A DNA stretch of 64,000 nt from Amycolatopsis sp. CA-230715 (GTDB taxonomy: Bacteria; Actinomycetota; Actinomycetes; Mycobacteriales; Pseudonocardiaceae). The first letter of the stretch is position 1. The number at the start of each line of letters is the position of its first letter. Both the position numbers and the translations under genes were made by a program. The DNA lies in the NCBI RefSeq assembly GCF_018736145.1, contig NZ_CP059997.1, positions 1,983,501 through 2,047,500 of the forward strand, read 5' to 3'. Shown in pieces: positions 42,300 to 50,790 of this stretch. The notes below the pieces were generated by a model. The model did no database searches and was not told the DNA's origin. It was given only the letters and a program-made list of their open reading frames with translations.

Positions 42300-43175
42300 T
42301 CACGAGTAGTCGTAGAAGCCGCGTCCGACCTTCTTGCCGAGCAGACCGGCGTCCACCATGCGCACCAGCAGCGGGGGCGGCGCGTACAGCGGTTCCCGGA
42401 ACTCGTCGTAGAGCGCCTCGCCGACGGAGACGATGGTGTCCGCGCCGATCAGGTCGATCAGCGCCAGCGGGCCCATCGGATGCGCGCACCCGAGCGTCAT
42501 GCCCTTGTCGATGTCCTCGGCGGTGGCGAACCCGGACTCCAGCATCCGCACCGCCGCGAGGAGGTACGGCACCAGCAGCGCGTTCACCACGAACCCGGAG
42601 CGGTCCTTCGAGCGGATCACCTGCTTGCCCAGCACGCCGGTGACGAAGGATTGGGTCCTGGCAAGGGTTTCCTCGCCGGTCAGCAGCGAGCCGATGACCT
42701 CGACCAGCGGCAGCACCGGGGCCGGGTTGAAGAAGTGCAGGCCGAGCACGTGCTCGGCGCGCCCGGTCGCGGTGGCCAGCCGGACGATCGGGATGGACGA
42801 CGTGATCGACGCGAGCACGGCGTTCTCGACTTCGACCACTTTGTCCAGCGCGGCGAACACTTCGAGCTTCGTCGGCTCGTGCTCGGGCACCGCTTCCAGC
42901 ACCAGCTCGCGGTCACGCAGGTCCAGCAGCTCGGAGGTGAACGCGAGCCGGTCCAGCGCCGCGTCGCGCTCGGCTTCGGCGAGCTTTCCCTTGCGCACGG
43001 CGCCATCCAGCGATTTCCGCACGCGCGCGCGACCCCGGTCGATCGAGGCGGGGCTGGACGCCACCACGATGACGTCGAGACCGGCCCTGACGCAGGTTTC
43101 GGCGAATCCGGCGCCCATCACGCCGCAGCCGACGACACCGACCTTCGTGATCTTTTCAACGCTTTCGTCGCTCAT
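42300..43175 (-). CDS. 3-hydroxybutyryl-CoA dehydrogenase
   Basis: A 291-residue 3-hydroxyacyl-CoA dehydrogenase of single-domain bacterial length. The NAD-binding motif is VGVVGCGVMGAGFAE, and the catalytic His region is GLHFFNPAPVLPLVEV with downstream RSGFVVNALLVPYL. It reduces acetoacetyl-CoA to 3-hydroxybutyryl-CoA. Its ATG overlaps the KSIII stop (ATGA), and it is last in a three-gene operon with KSIII and crotonyl-CoA carboxylase/reductase. The operon therefore builds C4 units toward ethylmalonyl-CoA for the PKS. A crotonase for the intermediate dehydration is not in this operon. Confidence 0.9.
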   Translation of the reverse strand: MSDESVEKITKVGVVGCGVMGAGFAETCVRAGLDVIVVASSPASIDRGRARVRKSLDGAVRKGKLAEAERDAALDRLAFTSELLDLRDRELVLEAVPEHEPTKLEVFAALDKVVEVENAVLASITSSIPIVRLATATGRAEHVLGLHFFNPAPVLPLVEVIGSLLTGEETLARTQSFVTGVLGKQVIRSKDRSGFVVNALLVPYLLAAVRMLESGFATAEDIDKGMTLGCAHPMGPLALIDLIGADTIVSVGEALYDEFREPLYAPPPLLVRMVDAGLLGKKVGRGFYDYS

Positions 43176-44188
43176 CGGACCAGCTCCTTCACCGGGGCCG
43201 ACCACCGCACGAGGCTCGCCCCGAGCGACATCCCGCCGCCGAAACCGGCCAGCAGCAAGAGATCCCCGTCGCGCAGCGAACCGGAGCGGTGCGCGTCGTC
43301 GAGCGCGACCGGGACCGAGGCGCTGCCGATGTTGCCGAACTCCTCGAGCGTCCGGCAGGTGCGGGCGCCGGTCAGCCCGCACCGCTCGACCAGCTCGCCG
43401 AGCAGCACACCGTTCGCCTGGTGCGGCACGAAGTGCTGGACGTCCTCGACGCCGAGACCCGCGCGCGCCAGCAGGCCGCGGGTGGCCGGTGGCACGTGCT
43501 CCATCACGAAGTCGCGCACGCCCCTGCCGTACATCTTGAAGAAGTGGCCGCCGTCGGCGAGGGTCTCCGCGGAGCTGGGCAGCCTGCTGCCGCCCGCCTC
43601 GACCCTGATCAGCTCGTGCGCCTCGCCCTTGGTGGACAGGTCGGTGGCCAGGATCCCGTACGGCGCCTCGACTTCCGCGACGATCGCGGCACCGGCGCCG
43701 TCACCGAGCAGCACGGCGGTGCTGCGGTCGTCGAAGTCGAGGATCCGGGAGTACAGGTCGGCACCGATCACCATGACCTTGGTGCCGGGACTGGCCGACA
43801 CCAGCGTCCTGGCCAGTTCCAGCCCGTAGACGAAACCCGCGCAGACGACGTTGATGTCGAAGCAGGCGGCGCGGTGGGCGCCGATCGCGAGCTGCACGAG
43901 GCACGCCGTCGGCGGCTGGGGCGAGTCACCGGTCGAGGTCGACACGATGAGGTAGTCGAGCTGGTCCGCGCTCAGCCCTGCCTGGTCGAGCGCCTCGATG
44001 GCGGCCTTGGCCGCCAGGTCCGAGGTCGCCTCGTCCGGCGCGGCGTAGCGGCGGCCGCGGATCAGCGTCTTGCGCTCGATCCACTCCGCGGTGATGTCCG
44101 GCACCCTGGCGGCGACCTCGTCGTTGGTCACCTTCCGCTCGGGAAGGTAGGACCCGGTCGCGACGATGCCCGCGGTCTTCTCGGTCAT
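43172..44188 (-). CDS. Beta-ketoacyl synthase III-like enzyme (acetoacetyl-CoA formation)
   Basis: A 338-residue thiolase-fold KSIII. The catalytic triad is complete: Cys in INVVCAGFVYG, His in FVPHQANGVLL, Asn in EFGNIGSASVPV. In ethylmalonyl-CoA operons such enzymes condense acetyl and malonyl units to the acetoacetyl thioester that the neighbouring dehydrogenase reduces; true starter-unit or ester-forming roles are alternatives. It follows ccr by 7 nt and overlaps the next gene, so the three are translationally coupled. Confidence 0.88.
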   Translation of the reverse strand: MTEKTAGIVATGSYLPERKVTNDEVAARVPDITAEWIERKTLIRGRRYAAPDEATSDLAAKAAIEALDQAGLSADQLDYLIVSTSTGDSPQPPTACLVQLAIGAHRAACFDINVVCAGFVYGLELARTLVSASPGTKVMVIGADLYSRILDFDDRSTAVLLGDGAGAAIVAEVEAPYGILATDLSTKGEAHELIRVEAGGSRLPSSAETLADGGHFFKMYGRGVRDFVMEHVPPATRGLLARAGLGVEDVQHFVPHQANGVLLGELVERCGLTGARTCRTLEEFGNIGSASVPVALDDAHRSGSLRDGDLLLLAGFGGGMSLGASLVRWSAPVKELVR

Positions 44189-44195
44189 CCCCGCC

Positions 44196-45548
44196 TCACC
44201 GGGCCCCGTCGCCGGAACCGAAGCCGCGCAAGGGGTTCAGCGCTTCCTCGCCGATGCGGGCGCGCAGTTCCGGGTCGGTCACGCCGAGACCGGCTTCGGG
44301 GGCGAGGCACAGCACCCCGACCTTGCCGATATGACGATTGGTCTGGACCAGTCGGGCGGCCTCGCCGATATCGGCGAGCGGGTAGAGCTCCGACATCGTC
44401 GGCATGACCTTGCCCATCCCGACCAGGCGGTTGAACTCGTACTGCTCCTGCTGGTTCGCGACGTGGCTGCCGATGACGCGCTTGAGCTTCATCCAGAGGT
44501 AGCGGTTGTCGAACTGGTGGTGGTAGCCGGTGCTCGAACCGCAGGTGACCACGGTTCCGCCGCGCCGCACCACGAACACGGAGATGCCGAAGGTCGCCTG
44601 CCCCACGTGTTCGAACACGATGTGCGGGTCCTCGCCGACCTCCTTGCGGATGATCGCGCCGAGCCGCTTGCCGATCTCGATCACCTGGCGCGGATCGCCG
44701 CTGACGTCGTCGTGCAGGCCGAACTCGGTGCGGTTGATCACCACGTCGCACCCGAGCCGCCGTGCCGCCTCGGCCTTGCTCTCCGAGCCGACGATGCCGA
44801 CCGGGATGCCGCCGCCGTTCTTGACCAGCTGCGCCGCGTAGGCGCCGAGGCCACCGGTCGCGCCCCAGATCAGCACGACGTCGCCCTGCTTGATGCGGGC
44901 GCCCTTGTCGCTGACCAGCATCCGGTAGGCGGTGCCGCCGCACAACGTGTTGCAGGCGGCCTCTTCCCAGGTGAGGTGCGCTGGCTTCGGCACGAGCTGG
45001 TTGGTCCGCACCACGGTGAAATGGGCGAGGCCGCCGAAGTTGGTCTCGAAGCCCCACGCGCGCTGCTCGGCGCCGAGCATGCCGTCGGCCTGCGTGGCCG
45101 CTTCCTGGTCGTCGACGTAGGCGGGGCTCAGCACGACCCGGTCACCGACGCGCCAGTGCCGCACCCCGGCGCCGGTCCGCACGATCACGCCCGCGCCGTC
45201 GGATCCGACGACCTGGTACGGCTGGTCATGCCGGGTCGCCCAGCCGCCCTGCTTTGCGAACTGCTTGAGGAACTTGAAGGTCGACAGCGGTTCGAACATC
45301 GCCGACCAGACGGTGTTGTAGTTGACGGCGCTGGCCATCACGGCGACCAGCACCTCGTCGGGTGCCAGCTCCGGCATGGGCACCGAGCCGACGCGCAGCG
45401 ACTTGCGCACGTCCTTGTCGGCCACGCCGGCGAACATGTCCTCGTCCTCCACCCGGATGTGGGCGGCCGTGTACTCGGTGGGTAACTCGAGGCGTTCCAG
45501 CTCGGCACCCGGCATCCCCCCGGAGAGTGCCTCAACGAATGAGGTCAT
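44196..45548 (-). CDS. ccr: Crotonyl-CoA carboxylase/reductase
   Basis: A 450-residue medium-chain reductase of the CCR type. Typical features are NYNTVWSAMFEPLSTF near the N terminus, QPYQVVGSDGAGVIVRTG, the long family-specific insert around YVDDQEAATQADGML, the NADPH motif LIWGATGGLGAYAAQL, and IVFEHVGQATFGISV. It reductively carboxylates crotonyl-CoA to ethylmalonyl-CoA, supplying an ethyl-branched extender unit. First gene of the operon; ATG 45548 follows GAAAGGGA. A degenerate copy of the TAGGGG repeat lies about 250 nt upstream. The only AT visible in the window looks malonyl-type, so the ethylmalonyl-accepting module must lie outside it. Confidence 0.95.
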   Translation of the reverse strand: MTSFVEALSGGMPGAELERLELPTEYTAAHIRVEDEDMFAGVADKDVRKSLRVGSVPMPELAPDEVLVAVMASAVNYNTVWSAMFEPLSTFKFLKQFAKQGGWATRHDQPYQVVGSDGAGVIVRTGAGVRHWRVGDRVVLSPAYVDDQEAATQADGMLGAEQRAWGFETNFGGLAHFTVVRTNQLVPKPAHLTWEEAACNTLCGGTAYRMLVSDKGARIKQGDVVLIWGATGGLGAYAAQLVKNGGGIPVGIVGSESKAEAARRLGCDVVINRTEFGLHDDVSGDPRQVIEIGKRLGAIIRKEVGEDPHIVFEHVGQATFGISVFVVRRGGTVVTCGSSTGYHHQFDNRYLWMKLKRVIGSHVANQQEQYEFNRLVGMGKVMPTMSELYPLADIGEAARLVQTNRHIGKVGVLCLAPEAGLGVTDPELRARIGEEALNPLRGFGSGDGAR

Positions 45549-46199
45549 CGACGCTCGTCCCTTTCTCTCGCCCGCCGTCACGCCAAGGTCACCCGGCACA
45601 TTCCGGCCGTGCTCCGGTTGTGTCTTCTCGAAAAACGCACCATCCGAAAACACGCGAGCCGGCACAGCGAATCTCCAGGCACCATGGACGTGCGTGCGCG
45701 CCGCGCCACTCCGGCGGACACCGCGATCGGCGTCCCCCCGCCAGATTCCCGACGTTCCCCAGCCGAACCCTGCCAGCCCCACCAGGCACCGACAACCCCT
45801 TCGAACCCCCATACCCCAGCACCGGAATCCGCGCGGTAGGGGTTACCGCGATTAGCACTTTCCGCGGATTTCCCGGGCGAATTCCACGGCGCGACGGGAC
45901 CGATCCGGAGTGTCCGGCACACCCCGACCGGGTCACAGACCTTCGACTACCGAGCGCGATCGAACCTCGACGAAAGTCTAAAGATTCGCTCCGTTCGTTT
46001 TCCCCGCCGAAGGCGCCACTCACCGGCGCTTCGCTCGCAGCGACGCCCTGAACTGGGTTTTTCCCTGAATTTCGACCTGAGTAGACCCCCGTTCTCTCGG
46101 CCACAATCCCGATCCACCCGATCGCGCAGAGTGTTTGCCGGAGCCGCGGCGCGGGCAGTATCCAGGTCAGGAGACGCACCGCAGATCGAGGAGATCCCC
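45549..46199. other. 651-nt divergent promoter region between ccr and GT39 gene
   Basis: No gene is supported. It holds a cluster of G/C tracts: ACCCCT (45795), ACCCCC (45805), ACCCCA (45813) and TAGGGGT (45837-45843). The length is unusual for this compact region and suggests complex control of two divergent units. Confidence 0.5.
45795..45811 (-). promoter_or_regulatory. Degenerate TAGGGG-type direct repeat upstream of ccr
   Basis: Minus-strand reading TGGGGGTTCGAAGGGGT matches TAGGGG-N4-TAGGGG with two changes and the same 10-bp period and orientation relative to ccr, about 247 nt from its start. Confidence 0.4.
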
Positions 46200-47741
46200 G
46201 TGACCGCCACACTCGGCACCACCCCCGTGCGCACCGATCCGGCACCACCCGCCCTTCCCGCACTCGCCCGAGGCCCGGTCTGGACCCTCGCCGGCGCACT
46301 CGGCATGGTGCTGCTGCTGACGAGCGGCCACTACGGCTACTTCGGGGACGAGCTCTACTACCTCTCCGCGGGCAAGCACCTCGCCTGGGGCTACGCCGAC
46401 CAGCCGCCACTGGTGCCACTGCTGGCGAGCCTGATGGACAGCCTGTTCCCCGGCCAGGTCGCCGGGTTCCGGCTGCCCGCCACCGTCATCACCGCGCTCG
46501 GCACGGTCGTGGTGGCGCTGCTCGCCCGCGAGTTCGGCGGCGGCCGCAGGGCGCAGGTGCTCGCCGCGGCCACCTACACCGTTTCCCTCGGCACGCTGTG
46601 GACCGGTCACCTGCTCACCACGCCCACCCTGGACGTGGTGCTGTGGGCGGTGATCGTGCTGCTCGTGGTGCGCTGGGTGCGGCTCGACCGCGCCGGTGTC
46701 CGCGCCGATCGGCTGCTGCTCTGGGCCGGGCTGGTCACCGCGGTCGACTTGCAGGTCAAGTACCTGGTCCCGGTGCTTTGGATCGGGCTCGCGGTCGGCA
46801 TGCTCGCGGTCGGCCCACGCCGGATGCTCACCAGGCCGCTCCTGTGGGCGGGCGCCGCGATCACCGTGGTCACGATCATCCCGGCGATGCTGTGGCAGGC
46901 CGCGAACGGCTGGCCGCAGCTCGAAATGACCGACCAGATCTCGCACGAGATCAGCGGTGGCACCGGATTCGCGGGCAAGCTGGTCAACGCACCGGTCATC
47001 CTGCTGTGGGCCGGGGTGCTGGTCGGCACCGTGCTGCTCGGTTACGGCTGCTGGCGGCTGCTGCGCTCCCCCGCTCTCCGCCCGTACCGCTTCCTCGCCA
47101 TCGCGGCGCTGGTCGTGGTCGTGGTCTTCGTCGTCTCCGGCGGCAGGCCCTACTACAGCGCGGGCATCTTCGCCCCGCTGTGGGCCGCGGCCGCGGTGGA
47201 GATCGAACAGGGCGAGCCCGCGAAGTGGTGGCGCTGGGTCACCACCTGGCCGGTTTTCGCGGTGTCCGGGCTGCTCGCCGCGGCGCTGACCCTGCCGGTG
47301 CTGCCCGCGTCGACGGTGAGCCCGACCGACGAGTTCCTGAGCAAACCGGGCAGCGTCGGCTGGCCGGAACTGGCGGGCGACGTCGCGTCGGTCTACCGCG
47401 GCCTCCCGCCGGACGAGCGCCGGAAGGCAATCCTGATCGGCGAAGACTACTGGCAGGCGAGCGCGCTCGAACACTACGGCGAGCCGCTCGGGCTCCCCGC
47501 CGCGTACAGCCCGAATCGCGGGTTCTGGTACTTCGGCGCGCCGCCGGACGACAAGACCGTGGCGCTCTACGTCACCGCGTTCCCCCAAGCGCTGCCCGCA
47601 TTGTTCGACAACGTGCGGAAGGCCGCGACGATCGACAACCCGAACGGCGTGCCGACGAGCAACAACGGCGTTTCGGTCTACGTCGTGTCCGGGCCGAAGG
47701 TCCCGTGGTCGACGCTGTGGCCGCACCTGCGCCGGATGTGA
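46200..47741 (+). CDS. GT39/ArnT-like membrane glycosyltransferase
   Basis: A 513-residue polytopic membrane protein with about 10-12 segments. The first outside loop has the acidic motif GYFGDELYYLSAG, followed by HLAWGYADQPPLVPLL, both typical of PMT_2/ArnT-like polyprenyl-phosphate-sugar transferases. The C-terminal 130 residues form an extracytoplasmic domain. Family members transfer a lipid-linked sugar to an acceptor outside the membrane. Within this PKS region it may glycosylate the exported product, although cell-envelope roles are possible. GTG 46200 has GAGGAGA 6 nt upstream. It converges on the aminotransferase gene with one base between stops. Confidence 0.82.
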   Translation: MTATLGTTPVRTDPAPPALPALARGPVWTLAGALGMVLLLTSGHYGYFGDELYYLSAGKHLAWGYADQPPLVPLLASLMDSLFPGQVAGFRLPATVITALGTVVVALLAREFGGGRRAQVLAAATYTVSLGTLWTGHLLTTPTLDVVLWAVIVLLVVRWVRLDRAGVRADRLLLWAGLVTAVDLQVKYLVPVLWIGLAVGMLAVGPRRMLTRPLLWAGAAITVVTIIPAMLWQAANGWPQLEMTDQISHEISGGTGFAGKLVNAPVILLWAGVLVGTVLLGYGCWRLLRSPALRPYRFLAIAALVVVVVFVVSGGRPYYSAGIFAPLWAAAAVEIEQGEPAKWWRWVTTWPVFAVSGLLAAALTLPVLPASTVSPTDEFLSKPGSVGWPELAGDVASVYRGLPPDERRKAILIGEDYWQASALEHYGEPLGLPAAYSPNRGFWYFGAPPDDKTVALYVTAFPQALPALFDNVRKAATIDNPNGVPTSNNGVSVYVVSGPKVPWSTLWPHLRRM

Positions 47742-47742
47742 G

Positions 47743-48846
47743 TCAGCCGAGGCAGCCGCGCACCGCGGAAACCACCGCGTCGACGGCTTCGTCGGACAGC
47801 TGCGGTCCCATCGGCAGGCTGAGCACCCGCGAGGCCAGCCGTTCGGCGATCGGCAGGCTCCCGGCGGGCCAGCCCGCGTCGGCGTAGGCGCCAGAGCGGT
47901 GCACGGCGACCGGGTAGTGGATGAGGGTGCCGACACCGGCTTCGTCGAGCGCGTCGCGCAGCCGTTCGCGCTGCGCGGCGCGCACGACGAACAGGTGCCA
48001 CACGTGTTCGGCCCACGGCTCGACCTTGGGCAGCACCAGCCCCGGCAGGCCGTCGAACTCGTCCTGGTAGCGCTTGGCGACCGCGGCGCGCCGCGCGTTC
48101 CAGTCGTCGAGATGGGGCAGCTTCGCCCGCAGGACGGCGGCCTGCAGCTCGTCGAGCCGGGAGTTGGTCGCCTTGATCTCGTGCTGGTACTTGACCTTCG
48201 AGCCGTAGTTGCGCAGCAGGCGCAGCCGGTCGGCGAGGTCGTCGTCCGAGGTGACCACCGCTCCGCCGTCGCCGAGCGCGCCGAGGTTCTTCCCGGGGTA
48301 GAAGCTGAACGACGCGGCCAGCGAGCCGGTGCCGACGCGGTTGCCGCGGTAGCGGGCGCCGTGGGCCTGCGCGGCGTCCTCGAGCACCGGAATGCCGTGC
48401 GCCGCAGCGATTTCGGCGATCCGGTCGAGATCCGCTGGCTGCCCGTAGAGGTGCACCGGCATGATCGCCTTGGTGCGCGGGGTGATCGCGGCGGCGATCA
48501 GCTCGGGGTCGAGGGTGAAGGTGTCCTCGTCCGGCTCGACCGGCACCGGTACCGCGCCCGCCGCCGAGATCGCCAGCCAGCTCGCGATGAACGTGTGCGA
48601 AGGAACGATCACTTCGTCTCCGTCGCCGATGCCGAGCGCGCGCAGGCTCAGTTCGAGCGCGTCGCACCCGCTGCCGACCGCGACGCAGTGCGCCGCGCCG
48701 CAGTATTCGGCGAACTCCGCTTCGAAGCCTTCCAGTTCCGGGCCGAGCAGGTACCGGCCGGAGGACAGCACCCGATGGCAGGCCGCGTCGATTTCTTCGC
48801 GCAGCGCGAGGTATCCGGCGTGCAAATCGAGGAATGGCACCTTCAC
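47743..48846 (-). CDS. dTDP-3-oxo-6-deoxyhexose aminotransferase (DegT/DnrJ family)
   Basis: A 367-residue PLP-dependent sugar aminotransferase. MKVPFLDLHAGYLALREEI at the N terminus and GSGCDALELSLRALGIG match the family. The PLP-binding Lys is in FSFYPGKNLGALGDGG, and a PLP-contacting Asp is in VLEDAAQAHG. Coupled to a 3,4-ketoisomerase gene, it most likely installs the 3-amino group of dTDP-3-amino-3,6-dideoxyhexose, as FdtB, QdtB and TylB do. Its start overlaps the ketoisomerase stop (ATGA). The upstream genes for dTDP-glucose and the 4,6-dehydratase are not in the window. Confidence 0.9.
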   Translation of the reverse strand: MKVPFLDLHAGYLALREEIDAACHRVLSSGRYLLGPELEGFEAEFAEYCGAAHCVAVGSGCDALELSLRALGIGDGDEVIVPSHTFIASWLAISAAGAVPVPVEPDEDTFTLDPELIAAAITPRTKAIMPVHLYGQPADLDRIAEIAAAHGIPVLEDAAQAHGARYRGNRVGTGSLAASFSFYPGKNLGALGDGGAVVTSDDDLADRLRLLRNYGSKVKYQHEIKATNSRLDELQAAVLRAKLPHLDDWNARRAAVAKRYQDEFDGLPGLVLPKVEPWAEHVWHLFVVRAAQRERLRDALDEAGVGTLIHYPVAVHRSGAYADAGWPAGSLPIAERLASRVLSLPMGPQLSDEAVDAVVSAVRGCLG

Positions 48847-49313
48847 GCGAGGCTCCGTGCGTCGTTGAGGAAATCGGCGTAGTCGCGGTAGTAGTCGGCC
48901 TCGTCGTAATGACTCGACGCGAGTACCACGCCGACGGCACCTTCGGAGAAGTTGATCAGATCCCGCCAGACCATCGGCCCGATGTACAACCCGCGCGACG
49001 GGTGGTCGAGGCTGAAGCTCTGCTTGTTCTTGCCGTCGTCGACGATCACTTCGAACCGGCCGTGCACCGCGATGACCAGCTGCTGCAGGTTCCGGTGCCC
49101 GTGCGCGCCGCGGACGGTGGCCACCGGAAGGCCGTAGAGGTAGTAGACCCGTTCGATGTCGAAGTCGATGTCCTTGCCCGTTTCCACCACGGAAAGGCTG
49201 CCCCGCGGATCGGAAAACTCGTTGAGCTGAACTATCCGGCAGGGCCGGACCCTGCCCACGGTGAACTCCCCGGTCTCCGCGGCGAACTCGTCGTCTTCAC
49301 GCTTCGCGCCCAT
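48843..49313 (-). CDS. dTDP-4-oxo-6-deoxyglucose 3,4-ketoisomerase
   Basis: A 156-residue cupin-fold isomerase (FdtA/QdtA/Tyl1a family; usual length 135-160). Diagnostic residues are the SDPRGSLSVVE segment, the His pair in RGAHGHRNLQQLVIAV, and YIGPMVWRDLINFS. It moves the keto group from C4 to C3 of dTDP-4-oxo-6-deoxyglucose so that the following aminotransferase can form a 3-amino sugar. Whether the product has gluco (QdtA/Tyl1a) or galacto (FdtA) configuration cannot be read by eye. Two TAGGGG hexamers lie 164 nt upstream, oriented toward this gene. Confidence 0.9.
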   Translation of the reverse strand: MGAKREDDEFAAETGEFTVGRVRPCRIVQLNEFSDPRGSLSVVETGKDIDFDIERVYYLYGLPVATVRGAHGHRNLQQLVIAVHGRFEVIVDDGKNKQSFSLDHPSRGLYIGPMVWRDLINFSEGAVGVVLASSHYDEADYYRDYADFLNDARSLA

Positions 49314-49431
49314 GTTCTCCGCACCTCTCTAAGGGGTATTGGCCGCACATCGACGCTCATGGCGCATACCACCGATAGTGCGCACGAGGGGAATGGTGAG
49401 CAGGTCTGTCATTCGGAATCCGGAGGGCAAT

Positions 49432-50790
49432 ATGCTCGACCCAGCCAATCTATTTCGCCGACCCCCCGGACCGTCCACCCCTACCCGCCCCTATTCGCAC
49501 CCGCTCAGGGGGTATCGGGTGCCGGGCCGCCTCCGGCGCTACGCTGAGCCGGTGGCGGCGGGAAAGCGGCGGTTCAGCCTGGATGCGGGGTGGCTCGTCC
49601 CGGTACCGGACGCACCCGGCGAGGGCGGCCGGCACGCCCGCCGCACCGCGCTGGACTGGCTCGGGGACGTCACCACGTTCGTGGTTTCGGTCCTGTTCGG
49701 ACTGGCCCTGCTGGTCGTCGCGGTCAGGGTCGGCGGGGTCCAGCTCAGCGGGCCGCTGTTCTACTCCGATCTCGTCGTCGGCGGGGTGGCCTGCCTTTCG
49801 CTGTTCCTGCGGCGCCGGTGGCCGCTGTGGGTCGCGGTGGCCACGGCGACCGCGACCACCGTGTCGACCGTGGCGGTGGCGCCCGCGCTGATCGCGGTGT
49901 TCACCGTCGCCGGTGTCGCCCCCGCCGGGATCGCGCTCGCGGTGGCCGCGCTCAACGCGGCGGGCACCACCATCTACTACGTCCTGCTTCCCGGTCTGTC
50001 GAAGTATTGGGACGGGGTCGTGCCCGCGCTCGGTCTGCTGCTGGCGGCGCTGGCGTGGGGCATGATGGTCCGCGCCCGGCGCCAGCTGATCGTCTCGCTG
50101 CGCCAGCGCGCCGAACGCGCCGAAGCCGAACAGCGGTTGCTCGCCGACCAGGCGCGGCAGGCCGAGCGGTCCCGGATCGCCCGCGAAATGCACGACGTGC
50201 TGGCGCACCGCGTCTCGCTGATCGCGTTGCACGCGGGCGGCCTCGAGATCCGGTCCGATCTGCCGCCGGAGCAGGTCCGCACCACCGCCGCGCTGATCAG
50301 GACGAGCGCGCGGCAGACCCTGGTGGAACTGGGCGACGTGATCGGCGTGCTCCGGGTAGCGCAGGGCGCCGAGGCGCCGCTGAGCAAGCAGCGCACGCTC
50401 TCCGACATCCCGACCCTGGTCGAGGAGTCGACCGCGGCTGGCGCGGACGTCGACCTGACCTTCGAGGTCGAGCGGGCCGACGAAGCGCCGGGCCAGCTGG
50501 CCCGCGCCGCCTACCGTGCGGTGCAGGAGTCGCTGACCAACGTCACCAAGCACGCCCCCGGCGCCCCCGCCGCGGTGTCGGTGACCGGGGGCCCCGGCAC
50601 CGGGCTGCGGGTGACCGTGCGCAACCCGCTGCGGCCGGGCGAGCCCGGCGACACCCCGGCCCTGCCTGGCTCTGGCACCGGGCTCGTCGGTCTCGCCGAG
50701 CGCGTCAGCCTGGTCGGCGGCACCCTGTCACATGGACAAACGCCGAATGGAGAGTTCCTGGTGGACGCGCGACTGGAGTGGTCGGAATGA
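49432..50790 (+). CDS. NarL-type sensor histidine kinase
   Basis: A 452-residue membrane kinase. Four or five hydrophobic segments lie at about residues 85-205 (for example TFVVSVLFGLALLVVAV). A short coiled coil follows, then the HisKA_3 phospho-acceptor His in IAREMHDVLAHRVSLIALH, and an HATPase domain with the Gly motif GSGTGLVGLAERVSLVGG. ATG 49432 has GGAGG 5 nt upstream. An alternative GTG 49552 sits just after a TACGCT -10 element and would give a leaderless 412-residue protein. It overlaps the response-regulator gene by 4 nt, so it is its cognate kinase. The signal is unknown. Confidence 0.88.
   Translation: MLDPANLFRRPPGPSTPTRPYSHPLRGYRVPGRLRRYAEPVAAGKRRFSLDAGWLVPVPDAPGEGGRHARRTALDWLGDVTTFVVSVLFGLALLVVAVRVGGVQLSGPLFYSDLVVGGVACLSLFLRRRWPLWVAVATATATTVSTVAVAPALIAVFTVAGVAPAGIALAVAALNAAGTTIYYVLLPGLSKYWDGVVPALGLLLAALAWGMMVRARRQLIVSLRQRAERAEAEQRLLADQARQAERSRIAREMHDVLAHRVSLIALHAGGLEIRSDLPPEQVRTTAALIRTSARQTLVELGDVIGVLRVAQGAEAPLSKQRTLSDIPTLVEESTAAGADVDLTFEVERADEAPGQLARAAYRAVQESLTNVTKHAPGAPAAVSVTGGPGTGLRVTVRNPLRPGEPGDTPALPGSGTGLVGLAERVSLVGGTLSHGQTPNGEFLVDARLEWSE
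49477..49493 (-). promoter_or_regulatory. TAGGGG-N4-TAGGGG direct repeat upstream of the ketoisomerase gene
   Basis: Minus-strand reading TAGGGGCGGGTAGGGGT, exact 6-4-6 match to the repeats at 33011 and 53766, pointing toward the gene starting at 49313. If the kinase starts at ATG 49432, this site lies inside its first codons. Confidence 0.65.
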
